From positions 1 to 64,000 of the forward strand of contig NZ_JAJDNA010000030.1 in the NCBI RefSeq assembly GCF_022340925.1: a stretch of DNA of 64,000 bases, given 5' to 3'. The stretch comes from Thiocapsa sp. Its GTDB lineage: Bacteria > Pseudomonadota > Gammaproteobacteria > Chromatiales > Chromatiaceae. Position 1 is the first letter of the stretch; each line of letters opens with the position of its first letter. This document shows, piece after piece, positions 1-6,734 of this stretch. A model generated the notes under the pieces. The model had not been told where the DNA came from. It ran no database searches and saw nothing but the letters and a program-made list of their open reading frames with translations. Both the position numbers and the translations under genes were made by a program.

Positions 1-214
1 CCGCCGCAGGCGCCCGGACAGATCGTCGATCCGATCATCCAGACCCACCGCATAGTCTGCCTTAGGTACCCCATCCACTCCGGGCGCCTTCCTCCCGTTC
101 TGACGCTCGAAGCTGGCGTGGAGCCCTTCCGGGTCGAACACCCATCAGGGCAGTGAACCGCTCGCGCGGCTCCTCACGCGCCTTCTGTGTGAAACGCGTC
201 AGTCGTGTTGCCAT
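1..214 (-). pseudogene. Group II intron reverse transcriptase/maturase, N-terminal fragment, frameshifted
   Basis: Starting from ATG at 214, the product begins MATRLTRFTQKAREEP and reaches FTALMG, the N-terminal pattern of group II intron-encoded proteins. Near position 147 the frame breaks. The continuation FDPEGLHASFERQNGRK-APGVDGV lies in another frame and matches the conserved 'KGAPGVDG' RT-0/RT-1 segment of these proteins. The reading frame then runs off the window at base 1. The protein normally provides reverse transcription and splicing (maturase) activity. With the frameshift this copy is probably inactive unless the shift is a sequencing error. The catalytic YADD motif would lie outside the window. 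Confidence 0.7.
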
Positions 215-733
215 GGTCAGAGTCCGCTCTGCGTCGGGCCATGTCGCCCCGACTCGTTATCCCAGACCGCCACCCCGTTGCTCCCTGCGCATTACCGCAG
301 ATCCGCGCTCCTATGGGTGGCTCCGACTTCCGACACCCTCCGCCCTCGTCCTCGCTTTCTACGCTTGTTCGAGGGTGCGCCGATCCTTCGGCACCGACTG
401 TCGGATCTCCCTGGTTACCGCGCTATCTCGATGTGAGGCTCGATACGGCCTGAGACTCCGGGGGGTCGCTGCTCACTCGCATTGACGCACGCAGCGCTGT
501 TGCCTGCTGGCCCATTTAAGCCATCGGCCGTTCCCAACGTCGGTCTTTTCGGAGCTCTACACCTTCAAGGTCAGCATCACCTGTTACCCTTGCACCTCGC
601 CTCCTCTCCTGACTACGCATCAACCAGGACGTTACCGCACTAACTGCAAGTCTCGATTCCAGGCCCGTGGCTAGCGCTTACCTGGGCAGGCTTCGCACCT
701 GCAAGATAACGCGGCCTTGCCAGGCCGCAACAA
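1..733 (-). mobile_element. Group II intron, 5' part, cut by the window edge
   Basis: Read on the minus strand, about 520 bases of structured non-coding sequence precede a reverse-transcriptase reading frame, which is the layout of a group II intron (domains I to IV, then the intron-encoded protein). The first bases form a perfect 7-bp stem around positions 712-729. The exact 5' splice boundary is uncertain: the sequence near 733 reads GTTGCGG, close to but not identical to the usual GUGYG. The intron continues off the left edge, so domains V and VI and the 3' boundary are not visible. It abuts a broken transposase frame at about 745, suggesting insertion into that element. Identification rests on the protein and on this architecture, not on a folded RNA model. 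Confidence 0.75.
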
Positions 734-749
734 ATGGTGACCCTATCCG

Positions 750-1040
750 CTAGCCCAACGCATCCGACCAGGTGGAGCGGGCCACGGGCGCACCAGCGCC
801 CGGGGTAGGATCCAGATGCTGCAACGCCTGCACCTGCTCGCGCAGGCTGCCCATGCCCTGGAGATGGCGCAGCACCCCCAGCGCGATGAAGTCCCCCATG
901 CTGAGCGGCCGCCCCAGCCCTTGGGCACTGCGCAGCCGCGCGAGCACCCGCTCCACGGGGGAGAGCAGCTCGGCGAAGACGGTCTTGTCGGTGAGGGGAT
1001 GCATCAGGCTCACGAGTCGGTCGAGGATCATTGGGGTCAT
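750..1040 (-). pseudogene. IS4-like transposase, N-terminal fragment
   Basis: The frame encodes about 97 residues from a probable start at MTPMILDRLVSLMHPL. It has the N-terminal pattern of IS4-family transposases: a helical arm with ERVLARLRSAQGLGRPL, then DFIALGVLRHLQGM and STWSDAL. The DDE catalytic core is absent. The frame ends at a TAG just after SDALG, where one extra G shifts GCGTTGGCTAGC to GCGTTGGGCTAGC, and the group II intron follows within about 15 bases. The simplest reading is a transposase gene broken by intron insertion and a frameshift. Family assignment is by recalled sequence similarity only; terminal inverted repeats were not identified. A longer frame starting at 1088 is possible. 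Confidence 0.5.
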
Positions 1041-1123
1041 GCCTTGTTGTGGTTTTGCAACATACCAGCGCGACCCCATTGAAGGCATCTTGTCAAGTCT
1101 ATTTTGCGGATGTCTCCCGTTTC

Positions 1124-1537
1124 TTAATGGCCCCTAGTAGGCTGTCCGTGGTCCTCTGTGAGCAATGGCGAAACAAGCAAACAACCCTGAGGCAACGACT
1201 GTGACCCGATGAGCCGCACCGGCAGCGGCCGTTTGTGGCCATCCGGGCTTGGTCGACCGGACACCGTTGTTTTTACACACTCCGCTTGCTTTCTAGCACG
1301 CCATTTGAATTCCAGGTCATCGTCAAATGGTGGCACCTCAGTTTTTCCTTGACGTTCCGATCTAGCTTCTTTGGCCGAAATAGCTCTTCCGGCATGGCCA
1401 CACCATAAGCATTGGCGATAGTAGGCGGGCCGCCCATCTGCGATGATTCTTAGCCTTAGCTCCCGACTTGCGTGATCACAGCGAAAGCGAACCTCAATTC
1501 CTGAGTAAGCTTCCGTCTTTATCTTGAAGTGAGGCAT
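1124..1537 (-). CDS. Hypothetical cassette protein with a CxxC motif, possibly truncated
   Basis: This is a 137-residue frame that starts 15 bases beyond an attC site, behind an AAAAGGAA ribosome-binding sequence, so it is placed as the next gene of the integron array. The first 80 residues look protein-like: a basic strand region (FRCDHASRELRLRIIADG), a Cys-x-x-Cys pair (CLWCGHAG) and an acidic PFDDDLEFKW segment. A similar arrangement is seen at the start of some HNH-nuclease-like proteins, but no HNH motif is present. The last 50 residues are low in structure and rich in Pro, Leu and Ser, and may be read-through into foreign DNA next to the transposase fragment. Function unknown. Confidence 0.4.
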   Translation of the reverse strand: MPHFKIKTEAYSGIEVRFRCDHASRELRLRIIADGRPAYYRQCLWCGHAGRAISAKEARSERQGKTEVPPFDDDLEFKWRARKQAECVKTTVSGRPSPDGHKRPLPVRLIGSQSLPQGCLLVSPLLTEDHGQPTRGH

Positions 1538-1551
1538 TTCCTTTTCTGGTG

Positions 1552-1618
1552 CTCTAACGCGCGGCTAACCGAGCTGACCGTTGTCTGGCCAGTTTCGGAG
1601 TTTAGCCACTTGTTGGGC
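1552..1618 (-). repeat. attC site 1 (integron recombination site), behind hicB
   Basis: On the minus strand the site begins with GCCCAAC (1618-1612, an RYYYAAC core) and ends with GTTAGAG (1558-1552; GTTRRRY except for the last base). Between them are inverted arms GGCTAAA / TTAGCC and a central stem GGCCAG / CTGACC. It is 67 bp long and starts 4 bases after the hicB stop, where an attC belongs in a cassette. Its central part closely resembles attC site 2: TAAACTCCGAA is followed by GGCCA, a CGG and GCTCGG in both. Confidence 0.8.
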
Positions 1619-1621
1619 TAT

Positions 1622-1834
1622 TTACGCGACCTCACGCATGGGGCGAACCCTTGGCGGAGGGAGTGGACGGCCCTCAGCCTTAAAGTGAATCAGGACTTCC
1701 TGGACAATATCGCAAAGTTCACCGTGGAGCGCGACGGGGTCATCGCCATGTATTCCCGTTATGAGGTCAGGGCACTTTCCGATATACACTTGATCATCAT
1801 CACTCCACTCCACCCATTTGTGGTATCTGTCCAA
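1622..1834 (-). CDS. hicB: HicB-like antitoxin
   Basis: A 70-residue protein with the partial RNase H-like fold of HicB antitoxins: WVEWSDDDQVYIGKCPDL, then a glycine/aspartate turn (GIHGDDP) and helix ELCDIVQEVLIHFKAEG, ending PPPRVRPMREVA. In HicAB modules this protein neutralises the HicA ribonuclease and usually represses the operon. The start is a TTG preceded by AGGAAAG at good spacing, not an ATG. It follows hicA directly and its start overlaps the reading-frame remnant beyond the hicA stop codon. The cassette ends with attC site 1 just downstream. Codon use and GC are lower than in the flanking core genes, as expected of cassette DNA. Confidence 0.8.
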   Translation of the reverse strand: MDRYHKWVEWSDDDQVYIGKCPDLITGIHGDDPVALHGELCDIVQEVLIHFKAEGRPLPPPRVRPMREVA

Positions 1835-1878
1835 GTCTTTCCTTTGCTTACCGTTTCGATTGCTTGAGCGACTTGCTT

Positions 1879-2043
1879 TTATTGGTAGCGCTTTGCATCG
1901 TCACCAGCCTTGCCGCTTACGGTCACCGCTCCCGGATACTTTGGATGGACGAACTTCCGGTGGGAGCCTTTCCCTGCGCCTGCGATCTCTCCGAAGCCAG
2001 CGTCCTTGAGAGCTTTCAGCAGGTCACGGATCTTCTGAGGCAT
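1879..2043 (-). pseudogene. hicA: HicA-like mRNA interferase with an in-frame stop codon
   Basis: ATG at 2043 opens a 54-residue frame beginning MPQKIRDLLKALKDAGF with the catalytic-histidine segment GKGSHRKFVHP and the strand GAVTVSGKAGDDAKRYQ, the full HicA double-stranded RNA-binding fold except for its last helix. A TAA at 1879-1881 stops translation. Beyond it the same frame continues KQVAQAIETVSKGK, which is the expected C-terminal helix of HicA. So the stop is a point mutation or indel-free interruption, not the natural end. The toxin is probably inactivated while the antitoxin remains intact. Alternatives are a functional short form, or read-through. It lies 25 bases after attC site 3. 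Confidence 0.7.
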
Positions 2044-2067
2044 TGACCCATCCAATTCAGGTTACTG

Positions 2068-2129
2068 GCCCAACGTTCCGCCTCAGCGGCGCGCGCCTTT
2101 GGCGCGTCCGCAGGAGGCGTATGTAAGAT
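2068..2129 (-). repeat. attC site 3, behind the ATPase pseudogene
   Basis: On the minus strand the right-hand core is GTTGGGC (2074-2068), a perfect GTTRRRY. The left-hand core is ATCTTAC (2129-2123), one mismatch from RYYYAAC. Between them lies a long imperfect stem, CGCCTC...GCGGACGCGCC-AAA-GGCGCGCGCCGC...GAGGCG. It sits 3 bases after the ruined stop region of the ATPase gene and 25 bases before hicA, so it separates two cassettes. Its stem sequence differs from sites 1 and 2, as expected of cassettes with different histories. Confidence is lower because one core has a mismatch. Confidence 0.65.
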
Positions 2130-2131
2130 CA

Positions 2132-3738
2132 TTAGCTCCACAACCGCTCTTCTCGGAGCTTCGCTTACTCCTTCAGTCCTAAGTGCACCTTGAAGCGTGT
2201 TGCTGCATTATCCCACCCCGCCTATGCGCCTGTATATTGAAACGCCTAGGAAGATCCGCCGTATCCACTGCGTCGCGAATAGCCGATTACGGAAAAGCGA
2301 TAAAGCAGTTCTAGCGCATCGTCATTGCTAACGGGATTGTCGTGGGTGCGGCGCTCTTCGTATTCTTTGACAAAATCTTCGCGGTCGAAAGTGATCATAC
2401 CCATTGACGAGCAAGCGTAAGGCGCTTGCTTTCATTTTGGCCAGTGAGGGAGTATCTCGTCATCCAATTCTTCTTTGAGATAAGTTGAATACCGCTCGCG
2501 AGCATGTATGATGTCGGGGCTCGTCAATACGAGGGAATCGTCTGGTCGTCTTTTTGCTTCCGCCAGTGATGCATTAAAAAACGGATTACGTCGCGAGGGC
2601 GGAGAAAAGTTCGAGCAAGAATATGATTCCATTTTGTTTGTGATCCCCGCATTAAGACTGGGTCTACAATTTCTTCCCTTTTGTCCTATCAGATAGCTTA
2701 GCGTTTAGTCGCTCGTTAATCAACGCAAGTAGCGCTTCATTCGTCCATTCCAAGCTAAGAGTCAGCGTTTGGCCAATTTTGTTCTTGTCAAAAATTGCAA
2801 GTCATCCCATAAGTCTGTGTGTAAATAAACTGCGGGAATCATGGGTGCATTGACCTTCGCGCACTCGCGTCGGACATCTCGGGCGGCGATAATCAAGCCA
2901 ATGAGCATTTACTCACGAGTGTCGTCACCAGCGGAGGGGCCCTGATTTAAGGGCACCTCGAGAAATTCGAGGTGCCCGTACGGGGCAGGATGCCCCGCCA
3001 TTTCTCAAGCGCCTAAGCGCTTGAGAAATGAAGCGAAGCGGAAACCGCGTTTTCGCTTCGCGTCTCGAAAAATGCCATGGAAGGCATTTTTCGAGGTCCC
3101 CTTAATTCGTCAAACTGCAGGACATATGGATCGAGAGATTCGTTCGCAACGATCGCATAGCAAGTTTCGAGAATAGAAGCGGTGAGTGCGTTTAATTCGG
3201 CGCCAAACTGAAGATCCGCGGGGTCACGCTCTAGTTCTACTCCGCCGATTGCATTACCGAGAATCGGTGGCTGTAGGCTGAACTTGCTTATGCGAAGACG
3301 CTTTGGTCGAAGTATGTCTGAAAGGGACGGATTTATGCCGCCGCAGTTTTCTCTAAACAAACTCGTTAGGGCTTCTACTTCGTCATGCTGCGGGCGCTCA
3401 GAATCCTCCAGCACCATTGAGGCAAATTCTAAAGCGATAAGATATCTCCAAGACGAAACGTACGCCTCGACCTCTGAGGCACCGCGGTCGATGCGTTGAG
3501 CATGAATCCGCCATGGGTGTCCTCGCAGATTGAGGGGCTTCGACCGCGATAGAGAGTGCCCTTCAGTGAAATGCCTTACGTTTGCCGTCTTTCCAGAGCC
3601 CTTGCGGCCGAGAACCAAGAACGCTTGCGTTCTTTCAATTTGTGCTACGGCGTCAGTTGCCAGAAAGTAGTCGAGTACGGCGTCGTCTTCAGCTGCAACG
3701 TCCCCGAAAGACTCTAGTTTCCTTAGGCTTGTTGCCAT
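2132..3738 (-). pseudogene. Sll1717-type P-loop ATPase, decayed and carrying a hairpin block
   Basis: The 5' part (3738-3108) encodes residues 1 to about 210 with a Walker A LGRKGSGKTA near residue 43 and a Walker B-like YVLQFDEL near 205. The frame then enters the hairpin block at 2951-3095. Beyond it, minus-strand sequence resumes the same protein in pieces. LIGLIIAARDVRRECAKVN...VYLHTDLWDDLQF is followed by a frameshift, FDKNKIGQTLTLSLEWTNEALL, an ARERYSTYLKEELDDEI segment, and at the end ALELLYRFSVIGYSR, then RFKVHLGLKE. These fit the C-terminal half of the Sll1717 family of AAA-type ATPases, whose role is unknown (some members sit in defence loci). Several stops and frameshifts make it a pseudogene. 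The start ATG has AGGAAG in front of it and lies just after attC site 2. Confidence 0.7.
2951..3095. repeat. Block of five consecutive hairpins inside the ATPase pseudogene
   Basis: Five near-perfect palindromes follow one another: 2951-2977 (GGGCACCTCGA arm), 2982-2996 (GGGGCA/TGCCCC), 3000-3029 (ATTTCTCAAGCGC arm, perfect over 13 bp), 3033-3061 (GCGAAGCG/CGCTTCGC, with an inner GCGG/CCGC) and 3064-3095 (CTCGAAAAATGCC arm, perfect over 13 bp). The block splits a protein-coding sequence, so it was inserted. The first two hairpins share the layout and the linker GCCCGTRCGGGGCA with the repeat at 42991-43037. It is probably a member of a dispersed palindromic repeat family; no transposase is inside it. 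Confidence 0.75.
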
Positions 3739-3773
3739 CAGTTCTTCCTGGAGGAGTTACGGGGTTATTTGGG

Positions 3774-3842
3774 ATCTAACGTCCCCGGTAACCCGAGCCA
3801 GCCGCTGTTTGGCCGGCTTCGGAGTTTACCCGCTGGTTAGGT
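3774..3842 (-). repeat. attC site 2, behind brnA
   Basis: On the minus strand the site begins with ACCTAAC (3842-3836, a perfect RYYYAAC) and ends with GTTAGAT (3780-3774, a perfect GTTRRRY). The arms GGGTAAA / GGTTACC and GCCGGCCA / GGCTGGC are inverted repeats, giving the stem expected of an attC. It is 69 bp long. The brnA stop codon TAA is part of the first core. The central sequence resembles attC site 1. Confidence 0.85.
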
Positions 3843-4037
3843 CAGCATTTTGTGCTCTTTTGCATAAGCGCGAAGGGCGCGATTGACAGCTTCTGCGTTG
3901 GGAAACAGTCTGTTAAGCTCTGGTTCGATAAGCACGACATTTGTGCCTTCACGATAGCGGCTGGCATACTTGCCCCGTACTCCGGACTTGATCAGTTCGG
4001 CGGGGTAATCCGGCCTCATTTCTTCGTCATTGTTCAT
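3837..4037 (-). CDS. brnA: BrnA-like antitoxin
   Basis: A 66-residue acidic-to-basic protein that follows brnT with an 11-base overlap, the gene order of BrnT-BrnA toxin-antitoxin modules. It begins MNNDEEMRPDYPAELIKSG and contains RGKYASRYREGTNVVLIEPELNRLFPNAEAVNRALRAYA, a ribbon-helix-helix-like C-terminal part of the kind that binds the operator and blocks the toxin. Its TAA stop lies inside the first core of attC site 2, so the reading frame ends exactly with its cassette. Family assignment rests on the partner and general pattern more than on a diagnostic motif. Confidence 0.75.
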   Translation of the reverse strand: MNNDEEMRPDYPAELIKSGVRGKYASRYREGTNVVLIEPELNRLFPNAEAVNRALRAYAKEHKMLT

Positions 4038-4296
4038 AGGCTTTACGCTCTGATGGCGTCATGTGACGGGCTGAGATAATGCGAACAATTTGATTTCGTT
4101 CAGTGAAGGAAACGACGAGATGTTTGTTGCTCTTTGTCGTCCCGAACAAAAGAAAACGATCTTCTTCCGCTGAATGATCTGGATCGGAAACAAACGATGA
4201 CAAATCGTCCCCGAAGACTTCTGTTGCCTCCCAGAACGTGACGCCGTGTTTCTTCTTGTTGGCGCCCGCTTTGGATTCATCCCATTCAAAATCCAT
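4027..4296 (-). CDS. brnT: BrnT-like toxin (ribonuclease)
   Basis: The 89-residue protein is a typical BrnT: MDFEWDESKAGANKKKHGV at the start, then TFWEATEVFGDD, the strand-rich centre RFLLFGTTKSNKHLVVSFTER and the conserved end IVRIISARHMTPSERKAYE with catalytic-type Arg and Arg/His residues. BrnT is a RelE-fold ribonuclease that stops growth by cutting RNA; BrnA binds and inactivates it. It is the first visible cassette gene after the integrase side of the integron, with an AAAGG ribosome-binding sequence. Unlike hicA in the same array, both genes here are intact, so this is the one module that could still stabilise the island. Confidence 0.88.
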   Translation of the reverse strand: MDFEWDESKAGANKKKHGVTFWEATEVFGDDLSSFVSDPDHSAEEDRFLLFGTTKSNKHLVVSFTERNQIVRIISARHMTPSERKAYEQ

Positions 4297-4369
4297 CGTT
4301 ACCTTTGGATGGGTGACCTACTTAGATTTCTGCGGACGAACGGGCCCGATATCTTGGGGCGTCGGCTTA

Positions 4370-4398
4370 AGTGGATCAGAAAACCCTATTCGGGTCAA
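4370..4398 (-). promoter_or_regulatory. Candidate cassette promoter Pc
   Basis: On the minus strand TTGACC (4398-4393, five of six bases of the -35 consensus) is followed after 17 bases by TCCACT (4375-4370), a poor -10 with three matches. It points at brnT, 74 bases downstream. This is a weak, position-based call. Confidence 0.3.
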
Positions 4399-4579
4399 TG
4401 GGTTCTGTGCGAGCTGGCAGCGCGCGGTTTGGGCGTTATGCGGCCGGTTCGGCGGGCGTCCCGGGGGCGCGGTCAACCTGCGACTGCTCGGCTCAGCTGT
4501 CTACCAGGTGCCGCCCCTGTCAGCCGGCGCGCCCCAGGGGCGTCGAGATGTCGGGCGGAGGTTGCGCTCGGGCCGCGAA

Positions 4580-4595
4580 CTGTCGATGTATACAG
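4580..4595 (+). promoter_or_regulatory. LexA (SOS) operator upstream of intI
   Basis: CTGT-CGATGTAT-ACAG matches the gammaproteobacterial LexA consensus CTGT-N8-ACAG exactly and lies 30 bases before the intI start codon, overlapping a plausible -10 (TATACA at 4589-4594). LexA control of integron integrases is established for class 1 and Vibrio integrons. Confidence 0.8.
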
Positions 4596-4624
4596 TTACG
4601 TCAGTGTACGATCCAGGAGGCGCC

Positions 4625-5279
4625 ATGTTGCCAGCCCCCGAGGTTCCCAGACCGCCGCGTCTGCTCGACCAGGTGCGGGACAAGTTGAGAAGGCTGCACT
4701 ACAGCCCTCGAACGGAGGACGCGTACGTGGGCTGGATCAAGCGTTTCATCCTATTCAACGGAAAGCGACACCCGCGGGACCTGGGGCGCCGGAGGTGGAG
4801 GCGTTCCTCTCCGGTCTGGCGACCCAGCGGGGGGTATCCGCCTCGACCCAGAATCAGGCCCTCTGCGCAGTCCTGTTTCTGTACAAGCAGGTGCTGGGAA
4901 TCGAGGTCGGCTGGGTGGACGGGGTGACCCGGGCCAAACGGCCGGAGCGAGTCCCCGTGGTGATGACGCGGGAGGAGGTGGCGCGGGTCCTCCTGCACCT
5001 GAACGGCCGGGACTGGCTGATGGCGAGCCTGATGTACGGGACAGGCCTGCGTCTGATGGAGTGCGCGACGCTGCGGGTGCAGGACATCGACTTCGGCTAT
5101 CGGCAGATCACGGTGCACAACGGGAAGGGGCAAAGGACCGATTCGTGCCGCTGCCCGATGCCCTGATTCCGGCGCTGCGGGAGCAGCGCATCGCGGTCTC
5201 GGGGCGGCTCTTGGCAAGCGACCTGGCGGCTGGCGGGGACGATCGCGCGAGACCGAGGGGAGCGCCGGTGCCCGATTGA
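4625..5279 (+). pseudogene. intI: Integron integrase IntI, frameshifted and truncated
   Basis: ATG at 4625, with AGGAGG ideally placed, starts a tyrosine recombinase of the IntI type: RPPRLLDQVRDKLRRLHYS, RTEDAYVGWIKRFILFNGKRHP, then after a -1 shift near 4784 (CTGGGGCGCC) APEVEAFLSGLA...NQALCAVLFLYKQVL, RAKRPERVPVVMTREEVARVL and MYGTGLRLMECATLRVQDIDFGYRQITV, the box-I region with its catalytic Arg (GLRLME). A second -1 shift near 5137 (AAGGGGCAAAG) is needed to reach DRFVPLPDALIPALREQ. Homology ends near 5225 and a stop follows, so the IntI-specific insertion, box II (HxxR) and the catalytic Tyr are missing. Both shifts lie in runs of G and could be sequencing errors, but the truncation alone makes it inactive. 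Cassettes read away from it, the standard integron layout. Confidence 0.88.
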
Positions 5280-5292
5280 CGAAAATCGGGAC

Positions 5293-6696
5293 TCAGCCGC
5301 CGCCCTCGCCGTAATAGTTGCCGATATAGTTCTCGAACTTGGTGTACTTGCCGAGAAAGGTCAGGCGGGTGGTCCCGATCGGTCCGTTGCGCTGTTTCGC
5401 GATGATGATCTCAGCCATGCCCTTGTCGTTCGTGTCCTCGTTGTAGACCTCGTCGCGATAGATGAAGACAATCAGGTCCGCATCCTGCTCGATCGCCCCC
5501 GACTCCCTGAGATCCGACATCACCGGGCGCTTGTTGGGGCGCTGCTCCAGGCTGCGGTTGAGCTGCGACAGGGCGATGACGGGGACGTTCAGCTCCTTTG
5601 CCAGGGCCTTGAGCGAGCGGGAGATGGCGGAGATCTCGGTTGCCCGGTTCTCTCCCGAGCCGGGCGCCTGCATGAGCTGCAGATAATCCAGAACGATCAG
5701 GCCCAGATCATCCTGATCGCGCTTCAGGCGCCGCGCGCGCGCACGCACCTCGGTCGGGGACAGCGCGGGCGTGTCATCGATGAACATGGGCGCCCCGGCC
5801 AGGATATTGACCGCCGAGGTGAGGCGCGGCCACTCGTCTTCCTCCAGCCGCCCGGTGCGGACGCGGTGCTGGTCGATCCGTCCCAACGAGGACATCATGC
5901 GCATCGCCAGGGCGTCCCCGGGCATCTCCATGCTGAACACCGCCACCGGCCGCTTGGTTTGAATGGCGACATGCTCAGCCATGTTCATCGCGAAGCTGGT
6001 CTTGCCCATCGAAGGCCGTCCCGCCACGATGATGAGATCCGCGGGCTGGAGCCCCGAGGTCATCATGTCGAAGTCGGAGAAGCCGGTCGCCAAACCGGTG
6101 ATCGGCTCGTCACGCTGATAGAGCGCATCGATGCGCTCGACGGCCCGGCCCAGCAGTGTCTTGATGGGCTGAAAGCCTCCGCCGCCGCGTGCCTCCTGCT
6201 CGGCGATCTCGAAGACGCGGCGCTCCGCCTCATCGAGCAGCTCCGAGGCATCGCGCCCTTGCGGGTTATAGCCGCTGTCGGCGATATCGGTCCCGGCGGC
6301 GATCATCTGCCGCAGGATCGAGGTCTGGCGCACGATCCGCGCGTAAGCCTTGATGTTGGCCGCGCTCGGCGTCTCGTTTGCAATGGCCCCTAGATACGGC
6401 AGCCCGCCCGCGGCCTCGAGCTGCTCGGTCCGCTCGAGGGTCTCCGCAAGGGTTACGAGATCAAAGGGTTGATCCTCTTCGGCCAGCCTGGCGATGGCAC
6501 GAAAGATCAGGCGGTGCTCGCGCCGGTAGAGATCACCCTCGGCGACCATGTCGGCGATCCGGTCCCAGGTGCTGTTGTCCAGCATGAGACCGCCGAGCAA
6601 CGATTGCTCGGCATGGACATTATGCGGCGGTACACGCAGACCGTCGAAGGCAGCGCCGACCGGTCCGGCGAATCCCTGGCCGTCTGATTCGGACAT
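5293..6696 (-). CDS. dnaB: Replicative DNA helicase DnaB
   Basis: A full-length DnaB (about 467 residues from the MSESDG start; 471 if the upstream ATG at 6708 is used). The N-terminal helical domain begins VPPHNVHAEQSLLGGLML; a linker follows at about 155-180. The RecA-like C-terminal domain carries Walker A (AGRPSMGKTS, about 229-238), Walker B (LIVLDYLQLM, about 337-346) and the SQLNRSLEQRP segment with the arginine-finger region. The hexamer unwinds DNA at the replication fork and is loaded by DnaA/DnaC-type partners. It follows rplI with 38 bases between, in the classic rpsF-rpsR-(DUF2232)-rplI-dnaB order. The decayed integrase ends only 13 bases from its stop, so the island border abuts this core gene. 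Confidence 0.97.
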   Translation of the reverse strand: MSESDGQGFAGPVGAAFDGLRVPPHNVHAEQSLLGGLMLDNSTWDRIADMVAEGDLYRREHRLIFRAIARLAEEDQPFDLVTLAETLERTEQLEAAGGLPYLGAIANETPSAANIKAYARIVRQTSILRQMIAAGTDIADSGYNPQGRDASELLDEAERRVFEIAEQEARGGGGFQPIKTLLGRAVERIDALYQRDEPITGLATGFSDFDMMTSGLQPADLIIVAGRPSMGKTSFAMNMAEHVAIQTKRPVAVFSMEMPGDALAMRMMSSLGRIDQHRVRTGRLEEDEWPRLTSAVNILAGAPMFIDDTPALSPTEVRARARRLKRDQDDLGLIVLDYLQLMQAPGSGENRATEISAISRSLKALAKELNVPVIALSQLNRSLEQRPNKRPVMSDLRESGAIEQDADLIVFIYRDEVYNEDTNDKGMAEIIIAKQRNGPIGTTRLTFLGKYTKFENYIGNYYGEGGG

Positions 6697-6734
6697 GCGT
6701 CGCGCCAATCAGAGCTATCGGCGGCTCGCCAGCA

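Larger units (their letters stand above)
4297..4624. other. Integrase-cassette intergenic region (attI and promoter zone)
   Basis: The 328 bases between brnT and intI hold no convincing gene. In integrons this is where attI, the cassette promoter Pc and the integrase promoter lie. A perfect LexA box is present at 4580-4595 and a candidate Pc at 4370-4398. I could not locate attI confidently: no perfect GTTRRRY core on the minus strand joins to brnT, the nearest being CTTAAGC at about 4362-4368. Confidence 0.6.

Noticed and set aside
153-485. Two short plus-strand frames at the left edge
   Set aside because: They lie in the structured, non-coding part of the group II intron, which reads on the minus strand.
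4362-4368. attI core
   Set aside because: CTTAAGC differs from GTTRRRY at the essential first G and no other core fits next to brnT; not called.
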